From Simplicispira suum (GTDB lineage Bacteria > Pseudomonadota > Gammaproteobacteria > Burkholderiales > Burkholderiaceae_C): 64,000 bases of DNA. The stretch is from positions 124,001 to 188,000 of the forward strand of contig NZ_CP027669.1 of NCBI RefSeq assembly GCF_003008595.1. The letters are read 5' to 3'. Every line of letters starts with the position of its first letter. Within the stretch, counting starts at the first letter, position 1. This document shows positions 6,722 to 14,315 of the stretch, piece after piece. The notes below the pieces were generated by a model. It worked only from the letters and a program-made list of their open reading frames with translations. It ran no database searches and was not told where the DNA came from. A program made the translations under genes and the position numbers.

Positions 6722-8776
6722 TCACGCCACAGCGTGTGCGTCTTCGTGGACCTCCGAATCGGCGCTGCCACTGGTTTCGGCGCTGACATCGGCATCACCC
6801 CCGACCTCGCGCCCCGCTTCTGTTTCGACTTCGACAGCCGCTTCCTGGCCCCTGAACATCACCGGCAGCCACCCCCTCCCCGCAGCCAGCCGCTCAGCCT
6901 CGCTCGCAATCTCAGCCTTCTTGAGCTTGCCCAGCCGGTTCACCTGATCGGGAGCAAACACCTGCACCGCCTCCAGCGCCTTGGCTTTCGAGACATGCTC
7001 GAAGTAGCCTGCGGCGGTCGGGGTCCACCAGTCGTGCATGTCGAGGTTCACGGCCTGCGCCAACGCAGTGGCGGGGATTTCTCCTTCCTGCGAAGCCAGC
7101 GCGCTGACCGTGGAAGCCACACACACCGCCAGCAAGGACAGCAGCTCCTGTTGCGGGAAAGCCAGCAGTTCGGCGAACAGCGCGTCCGAATCGTTGGACA
7201 GGCGATGGGCCCAGGCCTCCCACACCTTGCGCATGCCCACGGCTGCGGGGGCATCTGCCATGTCGGGCGCATGCAGTCCAAGCCCATCCTGGGGCGTCGC
7301 AGAAATGTTGACCGCCGAATCTCCCGCCCCATAGCTCTCCACGATAATCCGCAGCGCAAGGCGGTGCACCAAGGCGACCAGTGCAACGTGGGGATGCCGC
7401 GCCACCTCGGCCTGCAGCGCTGCCGTGCGGTGCGCGCTGAGGCGCTTGGCCAGCTTCTCCGAGATTCCTGACTTGGCAGACTCGTCGGTGCCGGTTCTGG
7501 CGTCCGAGGCCATGCCCGCCCCACCCTCTTCCTGCCGCGCCTGATCCCGCAGTGCCTTGGCCTGTTCTTCGCGCAGCAGACCACGGTGCACCACCATGCC
7601 GCCCATGGAATCGACCGACACGATGGCACCGGCTAGCGCCACCACGGCAGCCGGGTATTCGACCAGCTTGCGTTCCACGGCCTCCAGTTCGTTGCCAAGT
7701 GCGTCCATGGCGTCGCGCAGCGCCTGCGCCTGCTCGTCGGTCATGTCTTCGTTGTCATCGTCCAGTTGCTCCTGCAGCTTCACCTGCTGGTCTTCCAGTT
7801 TGGCAATGCGCTTGGCCTCGGTCTTGGTGGGTTCCCGCCGTGTGCTGCGCGCCCGCTGGAATTGGTACAGGTCCGATGCTGTGGCACGCGGAGCGGCATC
7901 CACCCAGGCCCAGCCTTCGGCACGCACCTGCTCGGCCAGTGGAACGAGCTTGTCTCGCGCCAAGGTGTCCAGCAGCGCGCCATCAGTCAGGAAGATGCCG
8001 TTGTGATCATCCGCGAACAGGTCGCGGCGCACGCCGCCGCCTGCCTGTTCGTACGCCTCCAGCCCGACAAAGCGCGCCACCGCATCGCGGCTGGCGTCGA
8101 TCTCTTCACTGGTCAGGTGGTCGCGCAGCGCGTCCGGGTTGCGCTGCCATTGCGGTGATTCGTAGAACGCCGCCTCCTGCGCTGCATGGTCATCGGTGAT
8201 GGCCAGAGCCATCAATTGCTCCAGCGTCACGATCTGCTTACCGAAGTCCGCCAGCAGCCGGGGCGAGACGTTGGCAAGCTTCAAACGCCGCTGCACTACC
8301 AACGGCGTCACACCGAAATCTGCAGCAATGTCCTCCACGGGGCGGCCTTCGGCCACAAGGTCTTTCCAGGCGAACAGTTCCTCGATGGGCGACATGGCCT
8401 CGCGCTGGACGTTCTCGGTCAGGCTCACGGTGCGCGCCGCATCATCCTGCACCAGCAGGCAATGGACTTCATGGTCCTTCGTCAGCTTGCGGCGCTTGAC
8501 CATCAGCTTCAACGCTGCAAGGCGCCGCCGCCCAGCCACCACCTCGTAGTGCTCCCCATCGGGCGCGGCCACCACGGTGAGGTTTTGCAGCAGGCCCACA
8601 CGTGCGATGCTGGACGCGAGTTCGGGAATCGACGTGCCGCCGCTCTTGCGCACGTTGCGGCTGGAGGGTCGCAGCTTGGACAGCGGAATGAGCAGCAGTT
8701 CCTGCGAAGCCGCCATGGCGGCGGCGGTGCTGCCCGTGGCGACAGCTTGGGTTTCCTGAAAGGTAGCGGTGTTCAT
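6722..8776 (-). CDS. Long ParB/RepB/Spo0J-like protein of integrative elements
   Basis: A 684-residue protein. Residues about 25-130 form the ParB/sulfiredoxin N-terminal domain, with the GRRRLAALK box and ENVQREAMSPIEE. A helix-turn-helix follows (VEDIAADFGVTPLVVQRRLKLA). The middle is charged and probably coiled-coil (about 305-365, rich in K, E, Q and D), and the long C-terminus is characteristic of ParB-like proteins on conjugative elements and plasmids. Classical ParB binds centromere sites and uses CTP; whether these long relatives do so is not established, and no parA is present. The ATG at 8776 follows TAGGAGC at good spacing; a start 21 bases upstream is less likely. DUF932 lies 81 bases upstream on the same strand, so the two probably share a transcript. 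Confidence 0.9.
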   Translation of the reverse strand: MNTATFQETQAVATGSTAAAMAASQELLLIPLSKLRPSSRNVRKSGGTSIPELASSIARVGLLQNLTVVAAPDGEHYEVVAGRRRLAALKLMVKRRKLTKDHEVHCLLVQDDAARTVSLTENVQREAMSPIEELFAWKDLVAEGRPVEDIAADFGVTPLVVQRRLKLANVSPRLLADFGKQIVTLEQLMALAITDDHAAQEAAFYESPQWQRNPDALRDHLTSEEIDASRDAVARFVGLEAYEQAGGGVRRDLFADDHNGIFLTDGALLDTLARDKLVPLAEQVRAEGWAWVDAAPRATASDLYQFQRARSTRREPTKTEAKRIAKLEDQQVKLQEQLDDDNEDMTDEQAQALRDAMDALGNELEAVERKLVEYPAAVVALAGAIVSVDSMGGMVVHRGLLREEQAKALRDQARQEEGGAGMASDARTGTDESAKSGISEKLAKRLSAHRTAALQAEVARHPHVALVALVHRLALRIIVESYGAGDSAVNISATPQDGLGLHAPDMADAPAAVGMRKVWEAWAHRLSNDSDALFAELLAFPQQELLSLLAVCVASTVSALASQEGEIPATALAQAVNLDMHDWWTPTAAGYFEHVSKAKALEAVQVFAPDQVNRLGKLKKAEIASEAERLAAGRGWLPVMFRGQEAAVEVETEAGREVGGDADVSAETSGSADSEVHEDAHAVA

Positions 8777-8828
8777 GATGAAGCTCCTATCGGACAAAAA
8801 AAGGAAAACAAGACAAACAAGGGATGGC

Positions 8829-8849
8829 AGGAGGGGCTGCGCCCCTCAG
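8829..8849 (-). promoter_or_regulatory. Hairpin between DUF932 and ParB genes
   Basis: GAGGGGC (8831-8837) and GCCCCTC (8841-8847) form a seven-pair stem with a three-base loop nine bases after the DUF932 stop. T-rich DNA follows only after a dozen bases on the minus strand, so it is a weak terminator at best; an attenuator or mRNA-stabilising stem is equally possible. Confidence 0.4.
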
Positions 8850-8857
8850 AACGAAGC

Positions 8858-9685
8858 TCAGGCCTTGAGCTGGCGCATGCCATCGGCCAACAGCCACAGG
8901 GCGCGGTTCAGGCGCAGGTTCTGGTCAATGCCCTGCACGGGCCGGGTGCTCTGGCGGCGTCCGTTGGCAGCGCGGGCGCGCAGGCCGCCCTTGACGAGGT
9001 TTTCTTGGGTGCAGTTGAACACGCTCCACAGGTCGCGGCGGTCGTCATCCGTGCGGCGGGGCATCAGGATTTGCGTTTCCGTGATGGGTGCTGGTTTGGC
9101 CGGGTCGTCGTACTTGAGGGTCAGCGCGGCGCGGGCGAACACCTCCGACTCCCCTGCATCCAGGGTGATGGCCTGCATGGATTCGCGGGATTGCTGGGCC
9201 TGACCGAAGCCATTCAGGACTTCATAGGCGCCCTCGATCACCTGCCCAGCCACATCGCCCTTGTGGGGCACGCGCACATCGGCCACGGTGTCGCCGCACA
9301 CCAGCCCGTTCTGGCAGACGAAGCGGAACATACCCGCCAGCATCTGGTAGCTGCTGGTGCCGTCATGGGAGTTGAGCAGGATGATTTCGTTGGCCTCGCG
9401 GCCATTGATCTGGCTGGCGTGGCGCAGCCGGATCATGTGTTTGGTGAAGTCGCGCCGGCCCTCCTGGCGCACACGGGTCTGGCAGACCATGAAGGGTTGG
9501 AAGCCCTCCCCTCTCAGCTCCTGCAGCACGGTCGCCGTGGGGATGTAGCTGTAGCGCTCGGACCGGCTGCCGTGCGGGGCCTGCGCAAAGATGGACGGGG
9601 CCACGGCCCTGATCTGGTCGTCCGACAAAGGATGCTCGGAACGCAGCACCGGTGATTGCGGCGCGAAACGGGATGCGAGTTGCAT
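8858..9685 (-). CDS. DUF932 family protein
   Basis: A 275-residue protein of the DUF932 family, found on plasmids, phages and integrative elements; its function is unknown. The family pattern is clear: SRSERYSYIPTATVLQELRGEGF near the N-terminus, the central block EIILLNSHDGTSSYQMLAGMFRFVCQNGLVCGD, and a C-terminal helical part ending NRALWLLADGMRQL. The ATG at 9685 is chosen because AGGAGA lies eight bases upstream; the frame is open 42 bases further. It is first in a probable two-gene unit with the ParB-like gene, a pairing frequent in conjugative-element backbones. Confidence 0.9.
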   Translation of the reverse strand: MQLASRFAPQSPVLRSEHPLSDDQIRAVAPSIFAQAPHGSRSERYSYIPTATVLQELRGEGFQPFMVCQTRVRQEGRRDFTKHMIRLRHASQINGREANEIILLNSHDGTSSYQMLAGMFRFVCQNGLVCGDTVADVRVPHKGDVAGQVIEGAYEVLNGFGQAQQSRESMQAITLDAGESEVFARAALTLKYDDPAKPAPITETQILMPRRTDDDRRDLWSVFNCTQENLVKGGLRARAANGRRQSTRPVQGIDQNLRLNRALWLLADGMRQLKA

Positions 9686-9850
9686 GGTGATTTCTCCTGA
9701 CGAAGTTGGCTGTTGAAAAAGCCTCACCGGATTCCTAGATTCAGAGCCCTCTTCGGGCTTCCGGTGGGGGCGGCACGAAGAACCCGGTTGGCCTCGTTGC
9801 CACCGTCTTTCCTGAGTTCATCGCCCGCGACGGTCAGGAGCGCGCGGATG

Positions 9851-9933
9851 GGTGCCGTCAAGGAAACAAGCGCAGGGTGGGTGCGGCCCGCAGGCGCAGC
9901 CGAGGACACGGCCCTGCGCGCCTTGACGGCACC
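9851..9933. repeat. Large imperfect inverted repeat (stem-loop)
   Basis: Outer arms GGTGCCGTCAAGG (9851-9863) and CCTTGACGGCACC (9921-9933) are perfect complements, and inner arms GCGCAGGG and CCCTGCGC extend the stem. The CCTTGACGGC core also occurs at 65-74, directly next to the group II intron insertion point. It could be a DNA site for an element protein or an RNA structure in the DUF932 leader. Confidence 0.6.
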
Positions 9934-10049
9934 CGGCCGCGGGCTACAGTCGCGAGCAAGGTGATGGATTCAGGAAAGATGGCTGGACAGGCAACAGCCC
10001 GCTCTTCACGCCGACCCCACGCAAGCGAAAGCGCGCAGCGCCGCAGGCG

Positions 10050-10292
10050 CGAAGGCCGATCCGGCAAGGCCGGTTCGGCGGTATCAAAGGGGCGCCAAGC
10101 ACAGCGCGGCGGGGATGGGCTGCACAGCCGATCCCCTGGAGGCAAGCGCAGTGCGCAGGCCCGGCTCAACGAGCCGGGCCGAAGGCGTCAGCCGAGCAAG
10201 GCGAGGGAACGATGGAGGCCCGAAGGGGCGAGACGCCAAGGGTGGCTCGATGCGCAAGCACGACAGCGCGGTCGGCCAGATCTGGCCGGAGA
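10050..10292 (+). repeat. Diverged direct repeat, copy R2
   Basis: Partner of the repeat at 2353-2562 in the same orientation, with an extra GGCTCAACGAGCC-type hairpin near 10160-10180. The two copies bracket the DUF736 - cargo - ParB - DUF932 block. Confidence 0.7.
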
Positions 10293-10334
10293 CGCCAGGA
10301 AAATATTGGAGCGCAATGTATTTGAAGTAGCACG

Positions 10335-10460
10335 TCACTCATGGCAGTACAGGTACCAACACATCAAAAATGCGTCGATATCCGACTGGCGTATCGCCCT
10401 GCCTATTCCCTGAACCATCGCGTCGACCAATGTACGTTTGGGAATGGGCTGCACACCCAT
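10335..10460 (-). CDS. Possible small protein downstream of the PIN-like gene
   Basis: A 41-residue frame starting MGVQPIPKRTLVDAMVQG and ending with an aromatic, cysteine-containing tail CWYLYCHE. It begins 16 bases after the stop of the PIN-like gene on the same strand, so it could be translated from the same mRNA. There is no strong ribosome-binding site. I do not recognise it; it could be an accessory peptide, a degraded gene end or chance. Confidence 0.3.
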   Translation of the reverse strand: MGVQPIPKRTLVDAMVQGIGRAIRQSDIDAFLMCWYLYCHE

Positions 10461-10476
10461 CAGTTGCCGTGCAGCG

Positions 10477-11601
10477 CTACACAGCCTTGCCCGGAGACGC
10501 ATCCCGAACGCGCTGTTCACCTTCACGAATCAACTCACCAATGAAATCAGGCCGCGGAAAGACTTTCGCCTTCCAAGCAGGCGATTGAATGCGTTCAAGA
10601 TTCGCACGCAAGCTGGCAACGATCCGCTCCGCGTCAGTCCGTCCCCACCACTGAGAGAGCGCCTGCGGCAATGCGTCGTCTGCTGCCCGATCAGTACCGT
10701 AGTCAATCAGGAGCTTCGCGATGCTGCGCAGATGCCTATCGAAGCTGGCGAACAGATACCGCGTTTTCCCTTCGTGGCCTTCCTCGGCAACCCGTCGCAC
10801 AAATTCGCTCAGGTGCGTTAGATCCCAAGCGGCATTGCGCACCCCTGCTATGGCGGCCTCCCGATCCAGGGAGTTTTTATCCTTGAATACTCGCCGCTTA
10901 GGGGGCGAGTTCGGCGCGAAGTACACGCTCGCCATCAAGGCCGCCGGGCCACCAAACATGAACTCATCCCGCATCCAGTCGAAGAGACGGAGGGCGCGAT
11001 CCACTGGTCGAAGTTGAGCCTGCTGTTCCAACTCCACCATCTTGAGCGCAATGATGTAGTTTCGATTCCAGCGCTTGATGGGCTTACCCATGTCGTGTCT
11101 GGGCACATCTTTATGGGCGCTGTATTGGCCTGCGAGCGCATTCTGCCGACTGAGCGCGAGATCAAGCAGGTCCTGGGGTCTGGCGTTGTCAGCAGCACGA
11201 AACCACGCCAACTCGGACCATGCCTCCTCGTTGCCTTGTTTGTGGGCCAGTTCATGGAACGCAATAGATGGCTCAACGTCTATATCCAGACATTGAGCGA
11301 ATGCCAGCAGGGCAGCAGATAGCCTGAGTTGCTCATCTTGGCGCACAACTTTGCCCTGAGCCAGTTGCGCAAGCCTTGAGACTACGTTGCGGTCAGGCAG
11401 CACGACGGTTTTGATGCCCTCAACGTGGTGTTCGTAGAAGAATCCATCTCGGTGGTAGAGGCCAACAGGCGCTGGGATGTAGCCTGGAACGCAAAAATCT
11501 GCCTCCGTGAGCAGGCCGCAAACCAGTTGCAGATCATCCATCAGAAAGTCCGCCGGCAGCCATATCGCGATGTTTACCTCTTCCTCGTCATGCTCCATCA
11601 T
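10477..11601 (-). CDS. Uncharacterised protein with PIN-like nuclease pattern
   Basis: A 374-residue protein with no family I can name. Four acidic positions sit in contexts typical of PIN/RNase-H-like metal nucleases: TVVLPDRNVVSRL (Asp near 70, as in the PIN strand-1 D-x-N/S), VEPSIAFHEL (Glu near 110), NAAWDLTHLSEF (Asp near 260) and LFASFDRHLR (Asp near 288, as in the PIN T-x-D-x-x-L). The N-terminal 60 residues and a long helical middle (about 140-215) are extra. The PIN assignment is inferred from pattern and spacing, not a database match. The ATG at 11601 follows a GAGAG; a TTG two codons upstream is possible. It stands alone between element backbone and tRNA-Val, a position typical of island cargo such as RNA-targeting toxins or defence proteins. 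Confidence 0.6.
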   Translation of the reverse strand: MMEHDEEEVNIAIWLPADFLMDDLQLVCGLLTEADFCVPGYIPAPVGLYHRDGFFYEHHVEGIKTVVLPDRNVVSRLAQLAQGKVVRQDEQLRLSAALLAFAQCLDIDVEPSIAFHELAHKQGNEEAWSELAWFRAADNARPQDLLDLALSRQNALAGQYSAHKDVPRHDMGKPIKRWNRNYIIALKMVELEQQAQLRPVDRALRLFDWMRDEFMFGGPAALMASVYFAPNSPPKRRVFKDKNSLDREAAIAGVRNAAWDLTHLSEFVRRVAEEGHEGKTRYLFASFDRHLRSIAKLLIDYGTDRAADDALPQALSQWWGRTDAERIVASLRANLERIQSPAWKAKVFPRPDFIGELIREGEQRVRDASPGKAV

Positions 11602-11898
11602 CAGCAACGGCTCTCAATCCAGCCTTTCGCGGTACGGGCCTCAGCTTTATAGATCGGCAGATGACGCATCGGGAATACGAACTGCGGCCAACGGGCTGTC
11701 GAATGCCCGCACCATGTCAGCTCACCGCCGCGCTAGGAAGCCGAAACGAGGGCGTGTGAACCACAAACCCACACAAATGCCCGCGCCGACAGAGCCAGTA
11801 GGCAAAGCACTCTAGTGCCATGAAGGCACCAGAAACACGAACACAAAAGCCCCTCGCAAGGCCATTCTTGTTTCCGTACTTTTTCCGTATGGGTAAAC
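11602..11898. other. Gap between PIN-like gene and tRNA-Val: probable island edge
   Basis: No gene is recognisable. The sequence just left of the tRNA-Val terminator is where an element integrated at the tRNA 3' end would begin. I see no integrase gene or remnant, and no obvious second copy of the tRNA 3' end in the window. Confidence 0.4.
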
Positions 11899-11922
11899 AA
11901 AAATGCCCGCTTGTTAGCGGAC
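11899..11922 (-). terminator. Terminator downstream of tRNA-Val
   Basis: On the minus strand GTCCGCT-AACA-AGCGGGC (7 pairs, one wobble) is followed by ATTTTT, about 37 bases beyond the tRNA-Val CCA end. Confidence 0.75.
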
Positions 11923-11958
11923 ACTTCTGCTGCAAGCCCTGGTTTAGCTTGCAATGTT

Positions 11959-12035
11959 TGGTAGGCGCGATTGGACTCGAACCAACGACCCCCACCATGT
12001 CAAGGTGGTGCTCTAACCAGCTGAGCTACGCGCCT
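11959..12035 (-). tRNA. tRNA-Val (GAC)
   Basis: A 77-base cloverleaf on the minus strand. The acceptor stem AGGCGCG pairs with CGCGCCU, the D-arm contains GCTCAGCTGGTTAGAGC, the anticodon loop TTGACAT sits on CCACC/GGTGG, the T-arm has GGTTCGAGTCC, and CCA is encoded. Anticodon GAC reads valine GUC/GUU codons. It lies 66 bases downstream of the relA stop on the same strand, so read-through from relA is possible. Its 3' end faces the accessory segment, consistent with use as an integration site. Confidence 0.97.
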
Positions 12036-12101
12036 GAGTGTCTTCGAAAGATGAAATTGTAGCAGCAAAAAGTTCCGCTTCCGGCCCACTGGCGGGGTGT
12101 T

Positions 12102-14315
12102 TTAGCGTCTGCGTGCCGAATGCACGCCGCCCACCTGGGCCACAACGGACAAGACTTTGGACAAGCGCGCCGAGTCAGATACTTCCACCGTGAACGTCAT
12201 CCAGGCCGTGCCCTTGATGCTCTGGGTTTGCACGCCGATCACGTTCATTTTTTCTTTGGCGAACACCTCGGAAATGTCGCGCAGCAAGCCATGGCGGTCG
12301 CTGGCCTCGACAGCCACATCGACGGGATAGAAGGCTGCATTTGCACTTGGTCGAGGGGCGCCCCACTCGACGGGAATCACGCGCTCGCTGCTGCGGGCCG
12401 CCAGTTCGCGAAAATTGCGGCAATCGGCGCGGTGAATGCTCACCCCCTTGCCGCGCGTGACGAAGCCGCGGATGTCGTCGGGCGGCGCGGGCTTGCAGCA
12501 GCGAGCCAGCTGCGTCATCAGCGAATCCATGCCGACCACCAGAACACCGCCCTTAGGATCTTTATCGGGCGCACGCGCCTTTTTCAGCAACAAGTAGTCG
12601 TCAGGTGTCGGCGCAGGCTCGGAAGGACGCAGCAGCACCTCGATATTGCGCAGCGAGAATTCGTCCTTGCCCACCACTTCAAACAAGGCGTCGGCCGAAC
12701 GGAAGCCCAGTTGGCTGGCAAGCTCTTCGAGCCGCATCGCGGTCTTGCCTTCTCGCTGCAGCAGCTTCTCAACGGCCTCACGGCCGCGTGCAATGGTCTC
12801 GTTCTGCGCCAGCGCGTTGAACCAGGCACGTGCCTTGGTGCGTGCACGGTGGCTGGTGAGGTAGCCGAGGTCCGCATTGAGCCAGTCGCGCGACGGTCCA
12901 CCCTCCTTGGCGGTGCTCACTTCCACCGTCTGGCCATTTTGCAAAGGGGTGTTGAGCGGCACCATGGCACCATCGACGCGTGCGCCGCGGCAGCGGTGAC
13001 CGACGCTGGTGTGTACAGCGTAGGCAAAGTCCACCGGCGTAGCGCCCTGCGGCAGTTCAACAATGGCTGCGTTGGGCGTCAGCACATAGATGCGGTCATC
13101 AAACAGATTGCGGTGCTGGGGCGCCCCGGAGAAATCACGTTCCCACGCCAGCAGCTGGCGCAGCACCGCGATTTTGGCGTCGTATTCGCTACTGGCCGAC
13201 ACGCCCGCATAACCCTTGCTGCCCGCCTCTTTGTAGGCCCAGTGTGCTGCGACGCCGCTCTCAGCATGCGCGTGCATGTCTTGGCTGCGGATCTGAATCT
13301 CGATGGCCTTGCCAGAGTCGTCGCGCACGATGGTGTGCAGCGACTGGTAGCCATTGGGCTTGGGTTTGGCGATGTAGTCGTCGAATTCCTCAACCAAGGG
13401 GGTGAAATGGCTATGCACCCAACTCAGTGCCTGGTAGCAGTCTTTGACGTTCGGCACGATGACGCGCAGGGCCCGCAGATCAAACAGCTGCTCGAAGGCC
13501 AGCGACTTGCCGCGCATCTTTTTGACGATGCTGTAGATGTGTTTGGGCCTGCCCTGCACCGTGGCGGTGATGCCTTGGGCGTGCAGAGCCGCTTCGACAC
13601 TGGTGCGCAGCTGCTCCATGTAGAGCTCGCGCTCAATGCGCTTTTCGTCCAGCAGCTGCGCTACTTCCCTGTAGGTGTCGGGTTCGAGAAAGCGGAACGC
13701 CAGATCTTCCAGCTCCCACTTGAACTGCCAGATTCCCAGCCGGTTCGCCAAGGGGGCGAAGACATGCAGCGCTTCGTGCGCGATGGCCGGCGACACAGGT
13801 CGTTTGCTCACGGCATAAAAGCGCAGCGTCTGCAGGCGCGAAGCCAGGCGCAGCATCACCACGCGCAGGTCGCGGGAGAATGCCAGCAGCATCTTGCGCA
13901 CGCTCTCGGTCTGCTCGCCGGGATCGTCGGGTGCCCGCGCCTCGCGCGCCTGCTCCTGCAAATGCATGAGCTGCGTGGTTTCCACCGCCAAGGTGGCAAA
14001 GTTGTCGCCAAAGGCCTTGGCGATCACCTCGCGCGGGCGGTTGAGGTGCGGACAGGTGTGGACCAGGTAGGCTGCCGCCTGCATCGCCTCCGAGCCGCCA
14101 ATTCCCTTGAGAATTGCGGCGACGGCATCGGCATGGTCCAGCGCGTTTTCGCCGGTACCCAGCAGTTCGCCACCGATCAGCGGTTCAGCAAAAACGCGCG
14201 CACGCGCCAGCGCGTTCGCTTGCTCTGGAACCGCACCCGCCGTGGCCGCAACCAGCACGGGCACGGTCGACTCGCCGGACGCACCCCGCTGCGTGACAGC
14301 CACCGAATTTTTCAT
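12102..14315 (-). CDS. relA: RelA, GTP pyrophosphokinase ((p)ppGpp synthetase)
   Basis: A 737-residue RelA/SpoT homologue that makes (p)ppGpp from ATP and GDP/GTP on starved ribosomes. The N-terminal hydrolase-like domain is degenerate: the His-Asp metal motif of SpoT is replaced by a YLVHTCPHLN segment, so this is the synthetase-only RelA rather than a bifunctional enzyme. The synthetase domain (about 230-360) keeps GRPKHIYSIVKKM, EFDDYIAKPKPNGYQSLHT and IEIQIRSQDMH. A TGS domain (about 400-465) and a C-terminal ACT domain (last 75 residues, ASDRHGLLRDISEVF) follow. Its ATG overlaps the stop of the upstream alpha/beta hydrolase (ATGA), suggesting translational coupling. Confidence 0.95.
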   Translation of the reverse strand: MKNSVAVTQRGASGESTVPVLVAATAGAVPEQANALARARVFAEPLIGGELLGTGENALDHADAVAAILKGIGGSEAMQAAAYLVHTCPHLNRPREVIAKAFGDNFATLAVETTQLMHLQEQAREARAPDDPGEQTESVRKMLLAFSRDLRVVMLRLASRLQTLRFYAVSKRPVSPAIAHEALHVFAPLANRLGIWQFKWELEDLAFRFLEPDTYREVAQLLDEKRIERELYMEQLRTSVEAALHAQGITATVQGRPKHIYSIVKKMRGKSLAFEQLFDLRALRVIVPNVKDCYQALSWVHSHFTPLVEEFDDYIAKPKPNGYQSLHTIVRDDSGKAIEIQIRSQDMHAHAESGVAAHWAYKEAGSKGYAGVSASSEYDAKIAVLRQLLAWERDFSGAPQHRNLFDDRIYVLTPNAAIVELPQGATPVDFAYAVHTSVGHRCRGARVDGAMVPLNTPLQNGQTVEVSTAKEGGPSRDWLNADLGYLTSHRARTKARAWFNALAQNETIARGREAVEKLLQREGKTAMRLEELASQLGFRSADALFEVVGKDEFSLRNIEVLLRPSEPAPTPDDYLLLKKARAPDKDPKGGVLVVGMDSLMTQLARCCKPAPPDDIRGFVTRGKGVSIHRADCRNFRELAARSSERVIPVEWGAPRPSANAAFYPVDVAVEASDRHGLLRDISEVFAKEKMNVIGVQTQSIKGTAWMTFTVEVSDSARLSKVLSVVAQVGGVHSARRR

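Larger units (their letters stand above)
9686..10334. other. Non-coding segment with long inverted repeat and diverged repeat R2
   Basis: Upstream region of DUF932. It contains a large stem at 9851-9933: 13 perfect pairs GGTGCCGTCAAGG / CCTTGACGGCACC plus an inner GCGCAGGG / CCCTGCGC. From 10050 to 10292 there is a diverged copy of 2353-2562 in the same orientation. Frames open through the region look GC-driven rather than protein-like. Confidence 0.55.

Noticed and set aside
6557..7471. 304-codon plus-strand frame at the end of the ParB gene
   Set aside because: It is opposite the ParB C-terminus and includes its terminator; composition is arginine/proline/histidine-rich noise.
8186..9655. 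489-codon plus-strand frame across the ParB-DUF932 junction
   Set aside because: Overlaps two family-recognised genes on the other strand and shows no domain.
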